Shown piece after piece: positions 43,673 through 54,489 of a stretch of DNA of 64,000 nucleotides (positions within the stretch are counted from its first letter, which is position 1; every line of letters begins with the position of its first letter). The notes below the pieces were generated by a model, which searched no databases, was not told the DNA's origin, and worked only from the letters and a program-made list of their open reading frames with translations. The stretch spans positions 9,887,790 to 9,951,789 of the forward strand of contig OW028586.1 in assembly GCA_932294295.1 (NCBI GenBank), written 5' to 3'. The DNA is from Alitta virens (lineage: Eukaryota; Annelida; Polychaeta; Phyllodocida; Nereididae). Both the position numbers and the translations under genes were made by a program.

Positions 43673-45720
43673 AGTTCTTGTCACTGCTTAGATGCATTGG
43701 ATGGACAATAATGAACAGTCACGTGACACATGTCAAACCGTGATTTAATTAAAATTATACCTTATCATCAACTTTAATTTAAGCTGGGCAGTTAATACTT
43801 TATATACATGCTGAAAAAGAAATTCTTCACTTTAAATGGTATTTCCTGCATAATAACTAGTATAATTACAATGCAGGAATTGTATCAGATTGTGTTTGTC
43901 CAGTAATGATGACCAGTGTCCAGTGACCGACTAGAACAGACTGGCCACCCGTACTGGTCAGCTTGACCTCCTGCAGAGTCATTTATTTGATGTCCACTCT
44001 TCGATTTGTTAATTAACAATAATAAAGTGTGTGGCCTTTCATCAGCGCCAGTCATCCCTGGGCAGAGCAACAATAGTATAAGTAGTAGTGTTTGTTATTG
44101 AATTGAATATTGGGGGTAAATCAATGTTGTTGACTATCATTGGATGCAAAATTTGATGCAAAAATTGTTCCAGCTTTTTTTTTGGTCCTTATTATGTCAG
44201 TAAAAGACAGTAGTCATGTTTGCAATGCAGTTTATGTCCATGGATTAATTTTCCTTGTGAAAATTTTGACTGATTTCTGTTTTTATTTTATTTGGAAAGG
44301 TTTATGAGAGGGGTACCCAAATTTGCGTATAAGTAATGAAATTCTTATAGACAATGAAACGATTATTCGCATTTCATCAAGTACCTGAATTAGCATAGAA
44401 ATTCACACTAAATCTGAGTTCATAAACAGACAGTTTTGGCCCATAGATATAAAATAACTGAAATGTTAATTCTGAAGTATGACTGCACTAGAATCCGATA
44501 GAATTATCATAACTTTTTACATTAGATATGCCGTTGTTGTCTTTCGTAATTTAGTTCATTACGATCGCGCTACAGATCAAAACCTTACGACCAGGGGTAC
44601 TATGTTGGAATCGCGTGATTTCCAGCGATGACAGCTCCACCTAGCGGGTAAACCACCCGTGGACAAGGGGCCCAGCAAATGCCTTTGACCTTAGGCCCTA
44701 ATATAGGGGGCTCCACTTGTCATCTATTTGTCCGAGGGCCTCCGCAACGCCTGTTAATCGCCTGGTCAAATGACTCTTCGACATGCATGGCAATGACCTC
44801 CTGACCCGGTCACCCTATCATGTGACCCGTCACATGACCTCACAACATGGCGTCCTTGTTTGAGCGGGGTTTCGAGTAATGACGTTAAACCCTGCGGTCA
44901 TTTTTGGCCCAGCAATATCTGCTTCTCGTAAATTTAGTAAATTGATTAGGGCTAAAAAAAAGAAAAATAATTTTACCCTATTTTGTTATTACGTGAAATT
45001 GCGTAATGCAATTTTTCATTTACAAATGGCCACCCCCGGCCACCCACACTCGGGCTCATTGGGTTAAGACATGACAACAGCTTGTGTGCAATACACAGAA
45101 TTGATGGAACCTGTGTTTTCATTATGATCAAATATTCTTTGAAGGTCAAGATTTTCATGTTTGGCTTCAATTTGGTGATAAACTTGGAACTTCACCATCA
45201 AGAATGTTTTACAAACTTCAGTGGTCTTTTAAAAATAATTTCACAGCGAGAAAGTTAGACAATATAAAATATAATTTTGTGAGACATCAGTTTGATAAAT
45301 ACAGTATTATTAGAACACACTCTCACAGATAAAAGAAAATCGAATTTACCAAAGTTTTTCTTCATATTCAAAAAATTGGTTTATTTCACAATATTCAACA
45401 ACATGCAATATCCAAGACTGTTATGTGTGTCAAAATTACCACATTCCAAATATTATTTTTTTACCCCAAATTCATAATGACGTTCCAAATTTAACCTACT
45501 TTTTACCAAAACAATTTATCTTCAATAAATAACAATAAAATAATTTTCAGTCATCATTGAAGGGTTTTTAAACTTTAAGTTGCAATATTGATGTAAAATG
45601 TCTTCAAGGGGGAGCCCTCGACAGCGACGTCTAATCCTTCAAATAGTTGTCTTTCTGAGATGAAATTTAGCAAGAAATGATTTTACTCTATCTATTTTTC
45701 TTTTATTATAAGTTTTATGC
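43673..45720. other. Unique sequence, partly GC-rich
   Basis: About 44580-44880 is GC-richer and contains CTCCACCTAGCGGG (44632-44645, CTCF-like), TCATGTGACC/GTCACATGACC E-boxes (44819-44841) and ACATGGCGTCC. No gene was recognised. Confidence 0.4.
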
Positions 45721-45794
45721 ATAAAATCTGCATGCATTTTTGTGATGTGAAAGAAGTTTAAATTGATTTTATCAATAAAATCTGCATGCATTTT
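45721..45794 (+). repeat. 20-bp exact direct repeat
   Basis: ATAAAATCTGCATGCATTTT occurs at 45721-45740 and 45775-45794. Each holds the palindrome TGCATGCA. Confidence 0.85.
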
Positions 45795-46726
45795 GATGAA
45801 GTCAAAATATTAATTTGATTTGCTTTAATGAGAATAATGGATAAAGGCTTAAAAACAAGAATCAAAATTCTCAAAACGGGTTGAAAATTAATGCGCATTT
45901 TTGATGATATTCGCAGTGAAAATTGTATTCCCATCCTGAAAATTATTGTAGGGAATTGTGGAAACCCCTTTTTTCTCTGGTATAATTATTATAGCAAATC
46001 ATTCAACCCGAACTATTGGTTCTCATTGGAGTTCAAACGGGCCTGGACATCAAAAGCGCCACCTGTGAAGTTTACAAAACATTAGCTAGGAATATTGACA
46101 CAACATTTATTGATGACATTTTGGGAACATTTACTTTGACCAAATGGAAACTGGCCAATCAATAGTCGGCTAGCAAAGGTCACTCCGATTATAAACACAC
46201 AAGTGTAACCAATAAGAAGAATCGTGCCCACAGGTGGCGCCACAATAGAACAATTGTAACAATCGGATTGTTTGCGACCAACGGAACCCTTGCTCCCATA
46301 TCTGGTCTAATGATTGGGGAAATCATAACAACTGTGATCAAAGTCAGGGGATCGATTGAATATAAATTATTTAATAAAGAGTATTATAATTGTGTATCTG
46401 ATAATTATTGACAGTTGTCAGCCTGTACGTCAATTGAGGATATGAGATCATTAATATCGTGATATATAAAATGAAATCGTGTCTGGGAATAATTCATTTA
46501 TTTTCAGTCGATTTACACCCTTATTTTTCTTAAAGCAAAACACAATAAATTCCAGGCACTTTCTCGCTTCTATTTTGCTTATCTATCTTATTCACCTCAT
46601 CTGTCTGTCTTTGAATACACAGTCCTATCCTTCTGAAAGAGTCAGTAGGGCACCATGAGTCATGAGTACTTAACTTTTGTTTTCGACTTTAAATACAAAC
46701 TTTCCGAGTTGGACTGTCTACAAGTA
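45795..46726. other. Unique sequence
   Basis: CTCF-like half motifs AGCGCCACCTGTG (46049) and CACAGGTGGCGCCAC (46229) face opposite ways. No gene was recognised. Confidence 0.35.
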
Positions 46727-46869
46727 GATAGATAGATAGATAGATAGACTGATAGACAGACTGATAGATAGATAGATATATAGATAGATAGATAGATAGA
46801 CTGATAGACAGACTGATAGATAGATAGATATATAGATATATAGATAGATAGATAGACAGATAGATAGAC

Positions 46870-46900
<31 letters not shown>

Positions 46901-46961
46901 CAGATAGATAGATAGATAGATAGATAGATATATAGATAGATAGATAGACAGATAGATAGAC

Positions 46962-47004
<43 letters not shown>

Positions 47005-47005
47005 C

Positions 47006-47048
<43 letters not shown>

Positions 47049-47059
47049 CAGACTGATAG

Positions 47060-47120
<61 letters not shown>

Positions 47121-47158
47121 CAGACTGATAGATAGATAGATAGATAGACAGACAGACT

Positions 47159-47196
<38 letters not shown>

Positions 47197-47431
47197 CTGA
47201 TAGACTGATAGATAGATAGATAGATAGATAGACAGACTGATAGACAGATAGATAGATAGATAGATAGATAAATAGATAGAGAGATAGAGAGATAGATAGA
47301 TTGATAGATAGATAGATAGAGAGATAGAGAGATAGAGAGATAGAGTGATATAGATAGACAGATAGACAGATAGATAGATGGATAGATGGATAGATGGATA
47401 GATGGATAGATAGACAGATGGATAGATAGAT
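46727..47431. repeat. (TAGA)n microsatellite, 705 bp
   Basis: The largest tetranucleotide array here. GACTGATAGACAGACTGATA blocks and ATATATAG variants recur, so segments of about 60 bp were duplicated. The 260-residue minus-strand frames are translations of the array. Confidence 0.96.
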
Positions 47432-48870
47432 AGGTTATCAGTTGTCTCCATTTGCTGTCTTTGACTCTGTCTTGGTTAAGCACAGTGCTCCTGAATAAAC
47501 TTCAGGGTTAAAAAATTAAACACAAATTCTGTGAGTGCGCAATTTTAGCACATGAGAACATTTTAAGGGAACTGGGTTTAGGAAGCTGAAACTTACTGTT
47601 TACTCCATAAAATGGAAAGTTAGGCTCAGACAATTATTAAAAAACAATTACAAAGAAATATATCTGGACAATTATGAAATATGATAAGATAAATATTTTG
47701 GTTTATCACACCCATTTAATAAGCACATTTTACGTCAAATTACATTGTAAAGTAATAGGTATAAATGAAGCTGCAGAACTGAGTACGATTTGATCCAAAC
47801 ACTATCGACCCGTCAGTTGTGTATCAACGTAAGGTCAATGAAGCGTGACCGTATCGACGTGTCACCCCTCCAACATATGACCAGTCAAAGCAGCTGTAAG
47901 GACCCGTCCAATTATCTCTTTGATTGGAGACCTTGTTAGTCTGGTATGTTGACTCCTGTTGCATGGTCCCCACACACTGATCAATCAGTTTTCTCCTCAT
48001 TAGTGGAAACCTTTTTCTGCCTTATCAATAAAATATGCCAGTTGGACTATTCAGCTTTTGACTGATTTGGATGTAACTGGCAAACAACGAGGAAAAAAAT
48101 CCATTTGCATCCATCAATAATTTGCTTTTATATCGCTAGGAAGCCTGGGAAGACGCACAAAAATCTTATTAATTTTTAACCATTAATCAGTCCACGTACT
48201 TGCTCCAATCATCACATATCAATTTTTCCCAACCAATTATAGTTTAATTGGGTGGCAGATTAATTTAAGATTCCATAAAAAATTGCCCGGATCAGTCACT
48301 TGACTAATTTGATCAATAAAAACTTTCATCAGTTTTTAGTGCATAACAAAACAAGCTATAAGAGCCAATTTGTCACATTGATTTGGCGGTTTTTTTTTAA
48401 TCTCTACTTTTGCGCAAAAAAAAAAAAAGCCATACTGATTGACATACATAATTTAGCATCTTAAACCATGTGTCGAACTGAATACTGGTTTGCATTCATT
48501 TCTGTATATCACTGGGATTCAAAGTTTAATCATAAAATCTTGCTTAGCAATGTAATAAAATAAATTGTTCAAAATTAAGGCTGCTTTAAAATCAATTCAC
48601 AAATGGCATAACATGTAATTTTTTTCATGGTTCATAGATTTATACTTGCATTACCAACTGCAAATTGCATGCTTCAACAATTTTATGAGCCAAGTTTTTA
48701 TTAGATATTATATTGAGAATCTCAAATTGAGATTTAGCTCATAAAGCGTGGATTAACAATCGAACCCTTGGTTGACATAGAGTTGGGAAAACATTAATTA
48801 TCCTCTTAATTGGTCTGCCTCGATATAAAGGCTACATTTATTATTACATCATTTCGATCAAGATATTATC
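47432..48870. other. AT-rich unique sequence
   Basis: No gene or repeat was recognised in about 1.4 kb. Confidence 0.4.
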
Positions 48871-49003
48871 TGATAGATAGAGAGAGAGAGATAGATGGAT
48901 AGATGGATAGATGGATAGATGGATAGATGGATGGACAGATAGATAGGTAAATAGGTAGATAGATGGATAGTTGGATGGATGGATAGATGGATAGATAAAT
49001 AGT

Positions 49004-49038
<35 letters not shown>

Positions 49039-49039
49039 G

Positions 49040-49082
<43 letters not shown>

Positions 49083-49214
49083 TAAGGTAGATGGATAAAT
49101 GGATAGTTGGAAAAAGAGATAGATGGATAGATAGAGAGAGAGAGATAGAGAGATAGACAGATAGAGAGATAGACAGACAGATAGATAGATAGACAGATAT
49201 ATAGATAGATAGAT
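48871..49214. repeat. (GATA)n microsatellite, 344 bp
   Basis: GATA with GATG, GAGA and GTTG variants. Confidence 0.95.
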
Positions 49215-49664
49215 ATGATTTATCATTACATGTTGATATATATTGGGTCACTGGTTTTCAATTAATTAAATCCAATCTAATCCAGTCCAATCCAATACAA
49301 TTCAATTCTAATAGTCACACTGTAAAATACTTGGAAGTCCAGTTGCAATAATACATTTTGCTTCAAAATCGATGATCTTAATTGTGACTAGTGATACCAA
49401 AGTGCCTTACTGTGGGATATCACTGTATAGGGTCACTACTACAAGTATAGCTTCCGGTCCCATTGCCCTTGCAAAGCATAGGGCGACCTCTGGGGGTTCC
49501 AGATGACATTAATCTACTTGTATTGGCAATGACAGGAAGGGCTGCCCTAGGAATCATCACTGCTTGCCCCTTTCATTTATTTCTATCTAGAATTAGCGCC
49601 AGTATTTAGGCTATGGAGGTCCAAAGGCAACTTGATTTCGGTTGTGATTGGCCCTCCACGCCCA
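49215..49664. other. Unique sequence
   Basis: A short TCCAA run lies at 49268-49300. No gene was recognised. Confidence 0.4.
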
Positions 49665-49704
49665 GCGCCCTCTGCCGGTGTCTCCTGGGAGCCGCTAGGG
49701 GGCC
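49665..49704. promoter_or_regulatory. Two oppositely oriented CTCF-like motifs
   Basis: The minus strand of 49665-49678 reads CCGGCAGAGGGCGC, a full match to the CTCF core pattern CC-R-S-Y-AG-R-K-GGC-R-S. The plus strand 49692-49704 reads CCGCTAGGGGGCC, one position off. The patch is GC-rich. A boundary or insulator role is an inference. Confidence 0.4.
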
Positions 49705-49952
49705 AGGCGCCATGGTTTAATCCCGACCAATACCCAGGGCGAATTAGTGATCTCTCAGAGCAAATCTCTGTTCTGAAGATGGCCATATTCAATCAAGCAG
49801 CACTGGCCATCCTCTGGACATTGGTCTGAGTGGTCAATCTACTTGCCACGACTGACCCTTTGATCTACTTTACTGACCAGGGACCACGTGGCTTTGGGCG
49901 ATAATAGAGGAAAATCAAGCAAACATGTCTCAGTGAGCGATAATGAGCATAA
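49705..49952. other. Unique sequence
   Basis: No gene was recognised. Confidence 0.35.
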
Positions 49953-50249
49953 TCAAGCAAACATTTTGAAAGGTCCCATCCTCGGGGCTCTTATAAGGAC
50001 CCTAGACCCCCCGGGAGATCTCAAAGTGGCCATCCGACTGACCAGTGTCCATCCGCTGACCCTTCAAAAGATTCGCTGCGTCCATTGAGATGCAAGAAAA
50101 ATGCAGAAAAGAAACATGTTTTGGCTACAACAGCACAAGAAGTAGAAGAAGAAGTAGAAGCAGTAGTTGATAAAGAGGAAGAGGAATATGATGAAGTAGA
50201 AGTACCAGTAGAAGAGAAAGATTTAGTAGTAGTAGAAGAAGAAGAATAA
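49953..50249 (+). other. Open frame over GAA/GTA-rich purine repeat
   Basis: A 98-codon frame without an early ATG ends at TAA 50247. Its second half (from 50130) is an acidic low-complexity run of E and V with D and K. It overlaps a purine-rich GAA/GTA trinucleotide tract (50140-50300) that keeps on past the stop. It is most likely repeat DNA. A terminal exon cannot be excluded. Confidence 0.2.
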
Positions 50250-50310
50250 GACGAAGTAGATGAAGAAGAAGAAAAAGCAAATTAAGAAGAAGACGAACAA
50301 ATGAAGAACA

Positions 50311-50362
50311 GATTAGGGCTTTACGTCCTATATTTCTGCACTTTATGGGATAGTTAGGGCAG
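50311..50362 (-). mobile_element. SINE1 3'-tail fragment
   Basis: ATTAGGGCTTTACGTCCTAT and TTAGGGCAGGCA match the SINE1 3' half in reverse. The head is replaced by the GATA run of the next element. Confidence 0.7.
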
Positions 50363-50365
50363 GCA

Positions 50366-51206
50366 TAGATAGATAGATAGATAGATAGCAGGGCTCTATC
50401 ATTGGGACAAACCTTTGGCTAAAGACCAAACGAAGCAGTTCTAAAAGACTGTTGAATTTAGAGCGAAGACCCATTGTCTCACGGAAGCTACTCTAACACT
50501 CCATTTTGCTAATTGCGAAGGACTTTTGCAAGGGCAGGGATTAATGGGGTCACACTAATGAGGGCCTACTGCTTCATCACCCTGGCCAGATCAGGGGAAC
50601 TAACACCCCTCAGATGGGGTAAGTCCTTTTGCCCTCCCAGGGGTGTCGTAGGATCACACTCTCATCTAAAGACCTACCACCGTCCTACTGCAACACAGGG
50701 GGTCACTCACTACTGTAAACAGTGAAATTGTCTCTTTTACCAATTCTAACATTAGGTTATTAGTTGCTTGTCTTGGCAGTGGATTTTCTACTTTTGCTCT
50801 CATCCGCTTTCATACCATCCTATGAACTTGGTAACATCTTAAAAAAGATTCTCCAACCATGTTTCGATCGAGGTGCTTATTCGTGCAAATTGAGGTCATT
50901 TTCAGGCCATTATGAATGCATGTTTTGTATTTATCACATCTCTCATCATTCCCTAATAATCTTATACTTTCTTACATCCCCAGTGTATTTCTCAAATCTC
51001 CATTCTGTACCACTGATATTTATTTGGAGATTTGAGGTTCTCAACTGTTATGATGATAGTGGATGCTAAAGAGCTTGTCCAACATGGAGTTTTGTGGGTA
51101 ATAACTTACAGTGCAACATGTCCCAATGATAGAGCCCTGCTATCTATCTATCTGTATATCTATCTATCTGTCTATCTATCTATCTATCTGTCTATCTATC
51201 TATCTG

Positions 51207-51245
<39 letters not shown>

Positions 51246-51314
51246 GTCTATCTATCTATCTGTCTATCTGTCTATCTGTCTATCTATCTATCTATCTATC
51301 TATCTGTCTATCTG

Positions 51315-51345
<31 letters not shown>

Positions 51346-51346
51346 G

Positions 51347-51378
<32 letters not shown>

Positions 51379-51441
51379 ACTATCTACTTATCTATTTATC
51401 TATCTATCTATCTATCTATCCATCCATCTACCAATCTATCT
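50366..51441. mobile_element. Element with 23-bp inverted termini merging into GATA microsatellite
   Basis: AGCAGGGCTCTATCATTGGG plus ACA (50387-50409) is exactly reversed at 51119-51141. On the outside of both termini is the same tetranucleotide, TAGA at 50366-50386 and TCTA at 51142-51441, so the symmetry includes the microsatellites. The 709-bp inside has no recognised gene. Its right end resembles the foldback at 38033. No transposase is seen. Confidence 0.6.
51142..51441 (+). repeat. (TCTA)n microsatellite
   Basis: TCTA and TCTG units in duplicated blocks, attached to the right terminus of the preceding element. Confidence 0.95.
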
Positions 51442-52012
51442 TATTAAGGGCTTCTACTGTATTCACTGCAGTGCCTCCCCCTGGCGGCAAGTCATTAAGG
51501 ATGTCGTTAACATGGCTTTCTTGTTTGGGCATCCAAATGTCCTTGTTTAAAGATGCAGCATTAGCAAGTTTATCATAGTGGCAATGAGATTTAGGTCTTA
51601 GCACCTGTCCTACTTGCATTTTGGCAATGACTAGCCTTAAGTTAGGGATGCATCGCATTAAGGCAGCTCTGATATCGTCATGCCAACATATTGCCAACAT
51701 TACCCTCATGGTGCTGTCGTTGGACAATATCATCCACATTGTCTGTAATTTAACAACCTCTGTTACAGTATTTTCAATGATAATTGGTGTTGCCTTTTCC
51801 TCATCATTATTGCCAGTTTCTCAGAAAAAAACAATAATGGAAATTGATTTGGAAAATTAACATAGCAAACGGTAAATTTATTATTTCGAAGGTGTCATCT
51901 AAAGTTAAGTTTTTTTTTAAATTTAGTTAAAATTTTTGTCCATTTTGTGCTTATCAAATTTAACACTGGCCATTGATTCTGAACCCTACTATAGGACAAG
52001 AGTATATTGTTC
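51442..52012. other. Unique sequence
   Basis: CCCCCTGGCGGCAAG (51478-51492) is weakly CTCF-like. No gene was recognised. Confidence 0.35.
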
Positions 52013-52132
52013 CCAATATGATCAGCTGCCAGAGACAGGCGTAATAATGAGATGCCAAGGCTTAAGGTCCACACCATGTTACACATTCACCCCATGGGTG
52101 GGGTCTTCCATTGGCCGAGTACAAGGTTCATG
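52013..52132 (-). mobile_element. SINE2 3' half
   Basis: GATCAGCTGCCAGAGACAGG, CGTAATAATGAGATG and CACACCATGTTACACATTCA match the SINE2 tail and body in reverse. The head is missing. Confidence 0.75.
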
Positions 52133-52318
52133 GTCTCAATAGTGAAGTGACATTAAAAGGCCAAGCGTACGACCGAGAAATCAGAATAGGATACACATTA
52201 AAGCCAGTTTTGACTTCTCCTTGCAAATGTGCCGTTTACGTGATCAGGAGATTTATCAGTTGGGACAGGAGTTGCCCAGTGATTGTGTGAGGCTCAGCTT
52301 GCGTCATGGGATGAGCAG
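52133..52318. other. Unique sequence
   Basis: Nothing was recognised. Confidence 0.3.
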
Positions 52319-52352
52319 ATTGCCATGGAAACCGTTTGGAAGCCATGGAAAC
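52319..52352. promoter_or_regulatory. Tandem pair of X-box-like (RFX) motifs
   Basis: ATTGCCATGGAAAC (52319-52332) and GAAGCCATGGAAAC (52339-52352) are 20 bp apart. The first differs from the canonical GTTGCCATGGAAAC at one base. RFX factors commonly control ciliary genes through such sites. The target gene is not visible. Confidence 0.4.
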
Positions 52353-53310
52353 CAGATATCAACAGTGATCAGAATGGCTGCTTTTCTCTGATTTGAAAAC
52401 CTCTGGGGTAGCTTCAGAGGATGGAGCGTGTCAGCAGTGATGTAACAATTGTTTTCAGCTCCGGGCTACAACAAAACGCGGATCACAAGCAGCGGACTGC
52501 GGATTGCGGGCTGCGGGTCCAGTGCGCTGTTCCGCCGCAACAGCAGTAGCTAACCTCTCATGACGTACCCGAGTTCATTACCAATGGTTAGGCAGCAGCA
52601 TGCCCCCACTATTTCCCCCAGGACATGACTTGGCTGGAAATGCTCAGCACAAAATTAAAATCGCGATCGTAAAGTCAAAGATAGAAAGCTAATCTTGGAC
52701 GTGAAATCAGGTGATTAAGCTAACGTTGCGTGGCACGGGCTCAGCCTTTTGTTTTGGTTGCATGACTTCGAAGAAAAGCCTGGGAAAAAGAGAGAAAAAA
52801 GCGATAATATCTGCATGGGCAATGGAGAGCTTCCAGCCTATCTTAATGTCTGCCAACAGCCTGGAAAAAGCGTAAAACATGAGAGGGGGGGGGGGGTGGG
52901 TGGAACAACGCGCTATGGCACCTCTCTGCCAAAACACACTAATACAGTAATCTCATAATGATCTCACATGATCTGGCTCCTCTCTTAATTATTCAGTGAG
53001 CCAATCCAGCTCGCTCTCAAGCAATCGATGAATTGCCTTTTTTCCAGCCGGCCAGGATGAGAAGTTCACAATCACCACTCCACAACAATTGAACAGTCAT
53101 CATTGTTTTTATTGTTCTAGCATCTCACTAGCAATGACATGGCATTTGTTATTTGCGATTTACACTTTAGTTTATGGCTTAGCAGGGCGAGTTGAATTAT
53201 CCAATACAAATCGTGAATAATTATTTATTTCATCAGCATTTTGAAGTTAAATCATAGAGCAACACTCACAAGACCATTTTTATGGCATTTTTTTTTTCGT
53301 TGTCACTATG
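52353..53310. other. Unique, partly GC-rich sequence
   Basis: A short TGCGGR tandem lies at 52491-52520 and G12 at 52885-52896. No gene was recognised. Confidence 0.4.
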
Positions 53311-53347
53311 AGATGATCAGGCTTGGAGTGGCTTAAAATAACCAATT

Positions 53348-53397
53348 AAAAGACCACCTCACTTATAAGTCCACTCACTATTAAGACCACTTCACAG
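53348..53397 (+). repeat. 17-bp motif family, about 2.5 units
   Basis: ACCTCACTTATAAGTCC, ACTCACTATTAAGACC and ACTTCAC in near-17-bp register. A SINE2 scrap (GAGATGATCAGGCTTGGAGT) lies 20 bp upstream. Confidence 0.65.
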
Positions 53398-54072
53398 GTA
53401 GAAGCCCAAAACTGTGGTCATTCATGGATAGATTATACATTGTATATCATATTAGCTTGGGAATTTATTTTGCTGAATATCAAATTAAAACTATAACTAA
53501 TAGTAAGTAAAGTCCTAAAATCAATTGCGAACTTTTTTCAAGTCGTTAAAAGCTGCTTGAAGTGCACTGAGATTGGCCACAACCCAGGAATCTGCAAATG
53601 ACAGATTATTAGTAATTAAAAATTGAAATATTGTCACAATAATATGCATCTAACCGTCAATTATCTTCTTAAAAGTCTATTGTTGTTTATTGTTGCTTAA
53701 TAATAAGTGAAATCAATATCATATTTCAATGTCATAAATACCATAAAAGTAATGTAGTTTGAAAAACAAAGTCCTCTCAGGCATTTTGCTTTCTTTTTGC
53801 TTTTTATACAAAAAAGAAAAGAAACATTTTGTCGTCGTTGTTTAAATGTCAGCCAAAGTGTTACATTGTTCCATTTTTAGGTTATTCAACAAAGCAAAGG
53901 TGTGGATAAAGGAATGTATGAATGAGTAGTTTTTATCGTCCATAATTAAAATCAGAAAAGAGCTTTATTTTTGCGGTTAAAATGTCATCTAATTATAATG
54001 GAGTTAACAAGGGGAAAATGACAGCGTAGTTTTCCACCATTTGAGAATATTTACTGTTGTTAATAACCATTA
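53398..54072. other. AT-rich unique sequence
   Basis: No gene was recognised. Confidence 0.4.
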
Positions 54073-54220
54073 TGAGAATGGTGGTACCTTGTACTCTGTA
54101 CCTATGCTTGGGCAAATATAATACCACACCCACCGGGTAATTGTTCTATGTCATGGTGTGGAATCCAAGCCTGTCATCATTACGTCTGCCTTATGGTAAT
54201 TGGTCATACAAGCTTGCTAA
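54073..54220 (+). mobile_element. SINE2 copy interrupted by MITE M2
   Basis: Body (GGTACCTTGTACTCTGTACC, TCATGGTGTGGAATCCAAGC) and tail (CATCATTACGTCTGCC, GGTCATACAAGCTTGCTAA) are present and then cut. After the insertion, GTCGCATTGATACAATGCAA resumes the tail and runs into the TACAA array. Confidence 0.75.
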
Positions 54221-54476
54221 CACTGTGTGTCATCACCTCACAGCCCAGTGACCTAATTATGTACATGTTTTGCTCGTTTACTAATCTAAAGTAAATTAAT
54301 CAATTTCTCTTATAGTCTATAGGCTGGCTTATGGTATTACAGGTCTAACAATGAAATTACAGAGTAATTAGATGTTCATGTGCTGAGTTTACACAAATCC
54401 TGTTCTGACAAGCAGGCAATTCAGAAAAATTGCCTAACTCCAAAAATATGAATCAATTTCTCTTGTAGTGCTACGA
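54221..54476 (-). mobile_element. MITE M2 copy B
   Basis: CACTGTGTGTCATCACCTCA and CAGCCCAGTGACCTAATTAT, and most of the following 200 bp, match the reverse complement of 6076-6319. Only about two thirds of copy A is present. TAA occurs just before (54218-54220) and just after (54477-54479), a possible 3-bp target duplication. The exact right end is uncertain. Confidence 0.65.
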
Positions 54477-54489
54477 TAAGTCGCATTGA

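Noticed and set aside
46660..47483. Two overlapping minus-strand frames of about 263 residues made of I-Y-L-S repeats
   Set aside because: They are two reading frames of one TAGA microsatellite with no stop in any frame. Similar frames at 29691, 40858, 43491, 48858, 51032 and 63688 are rejected for the same reason.
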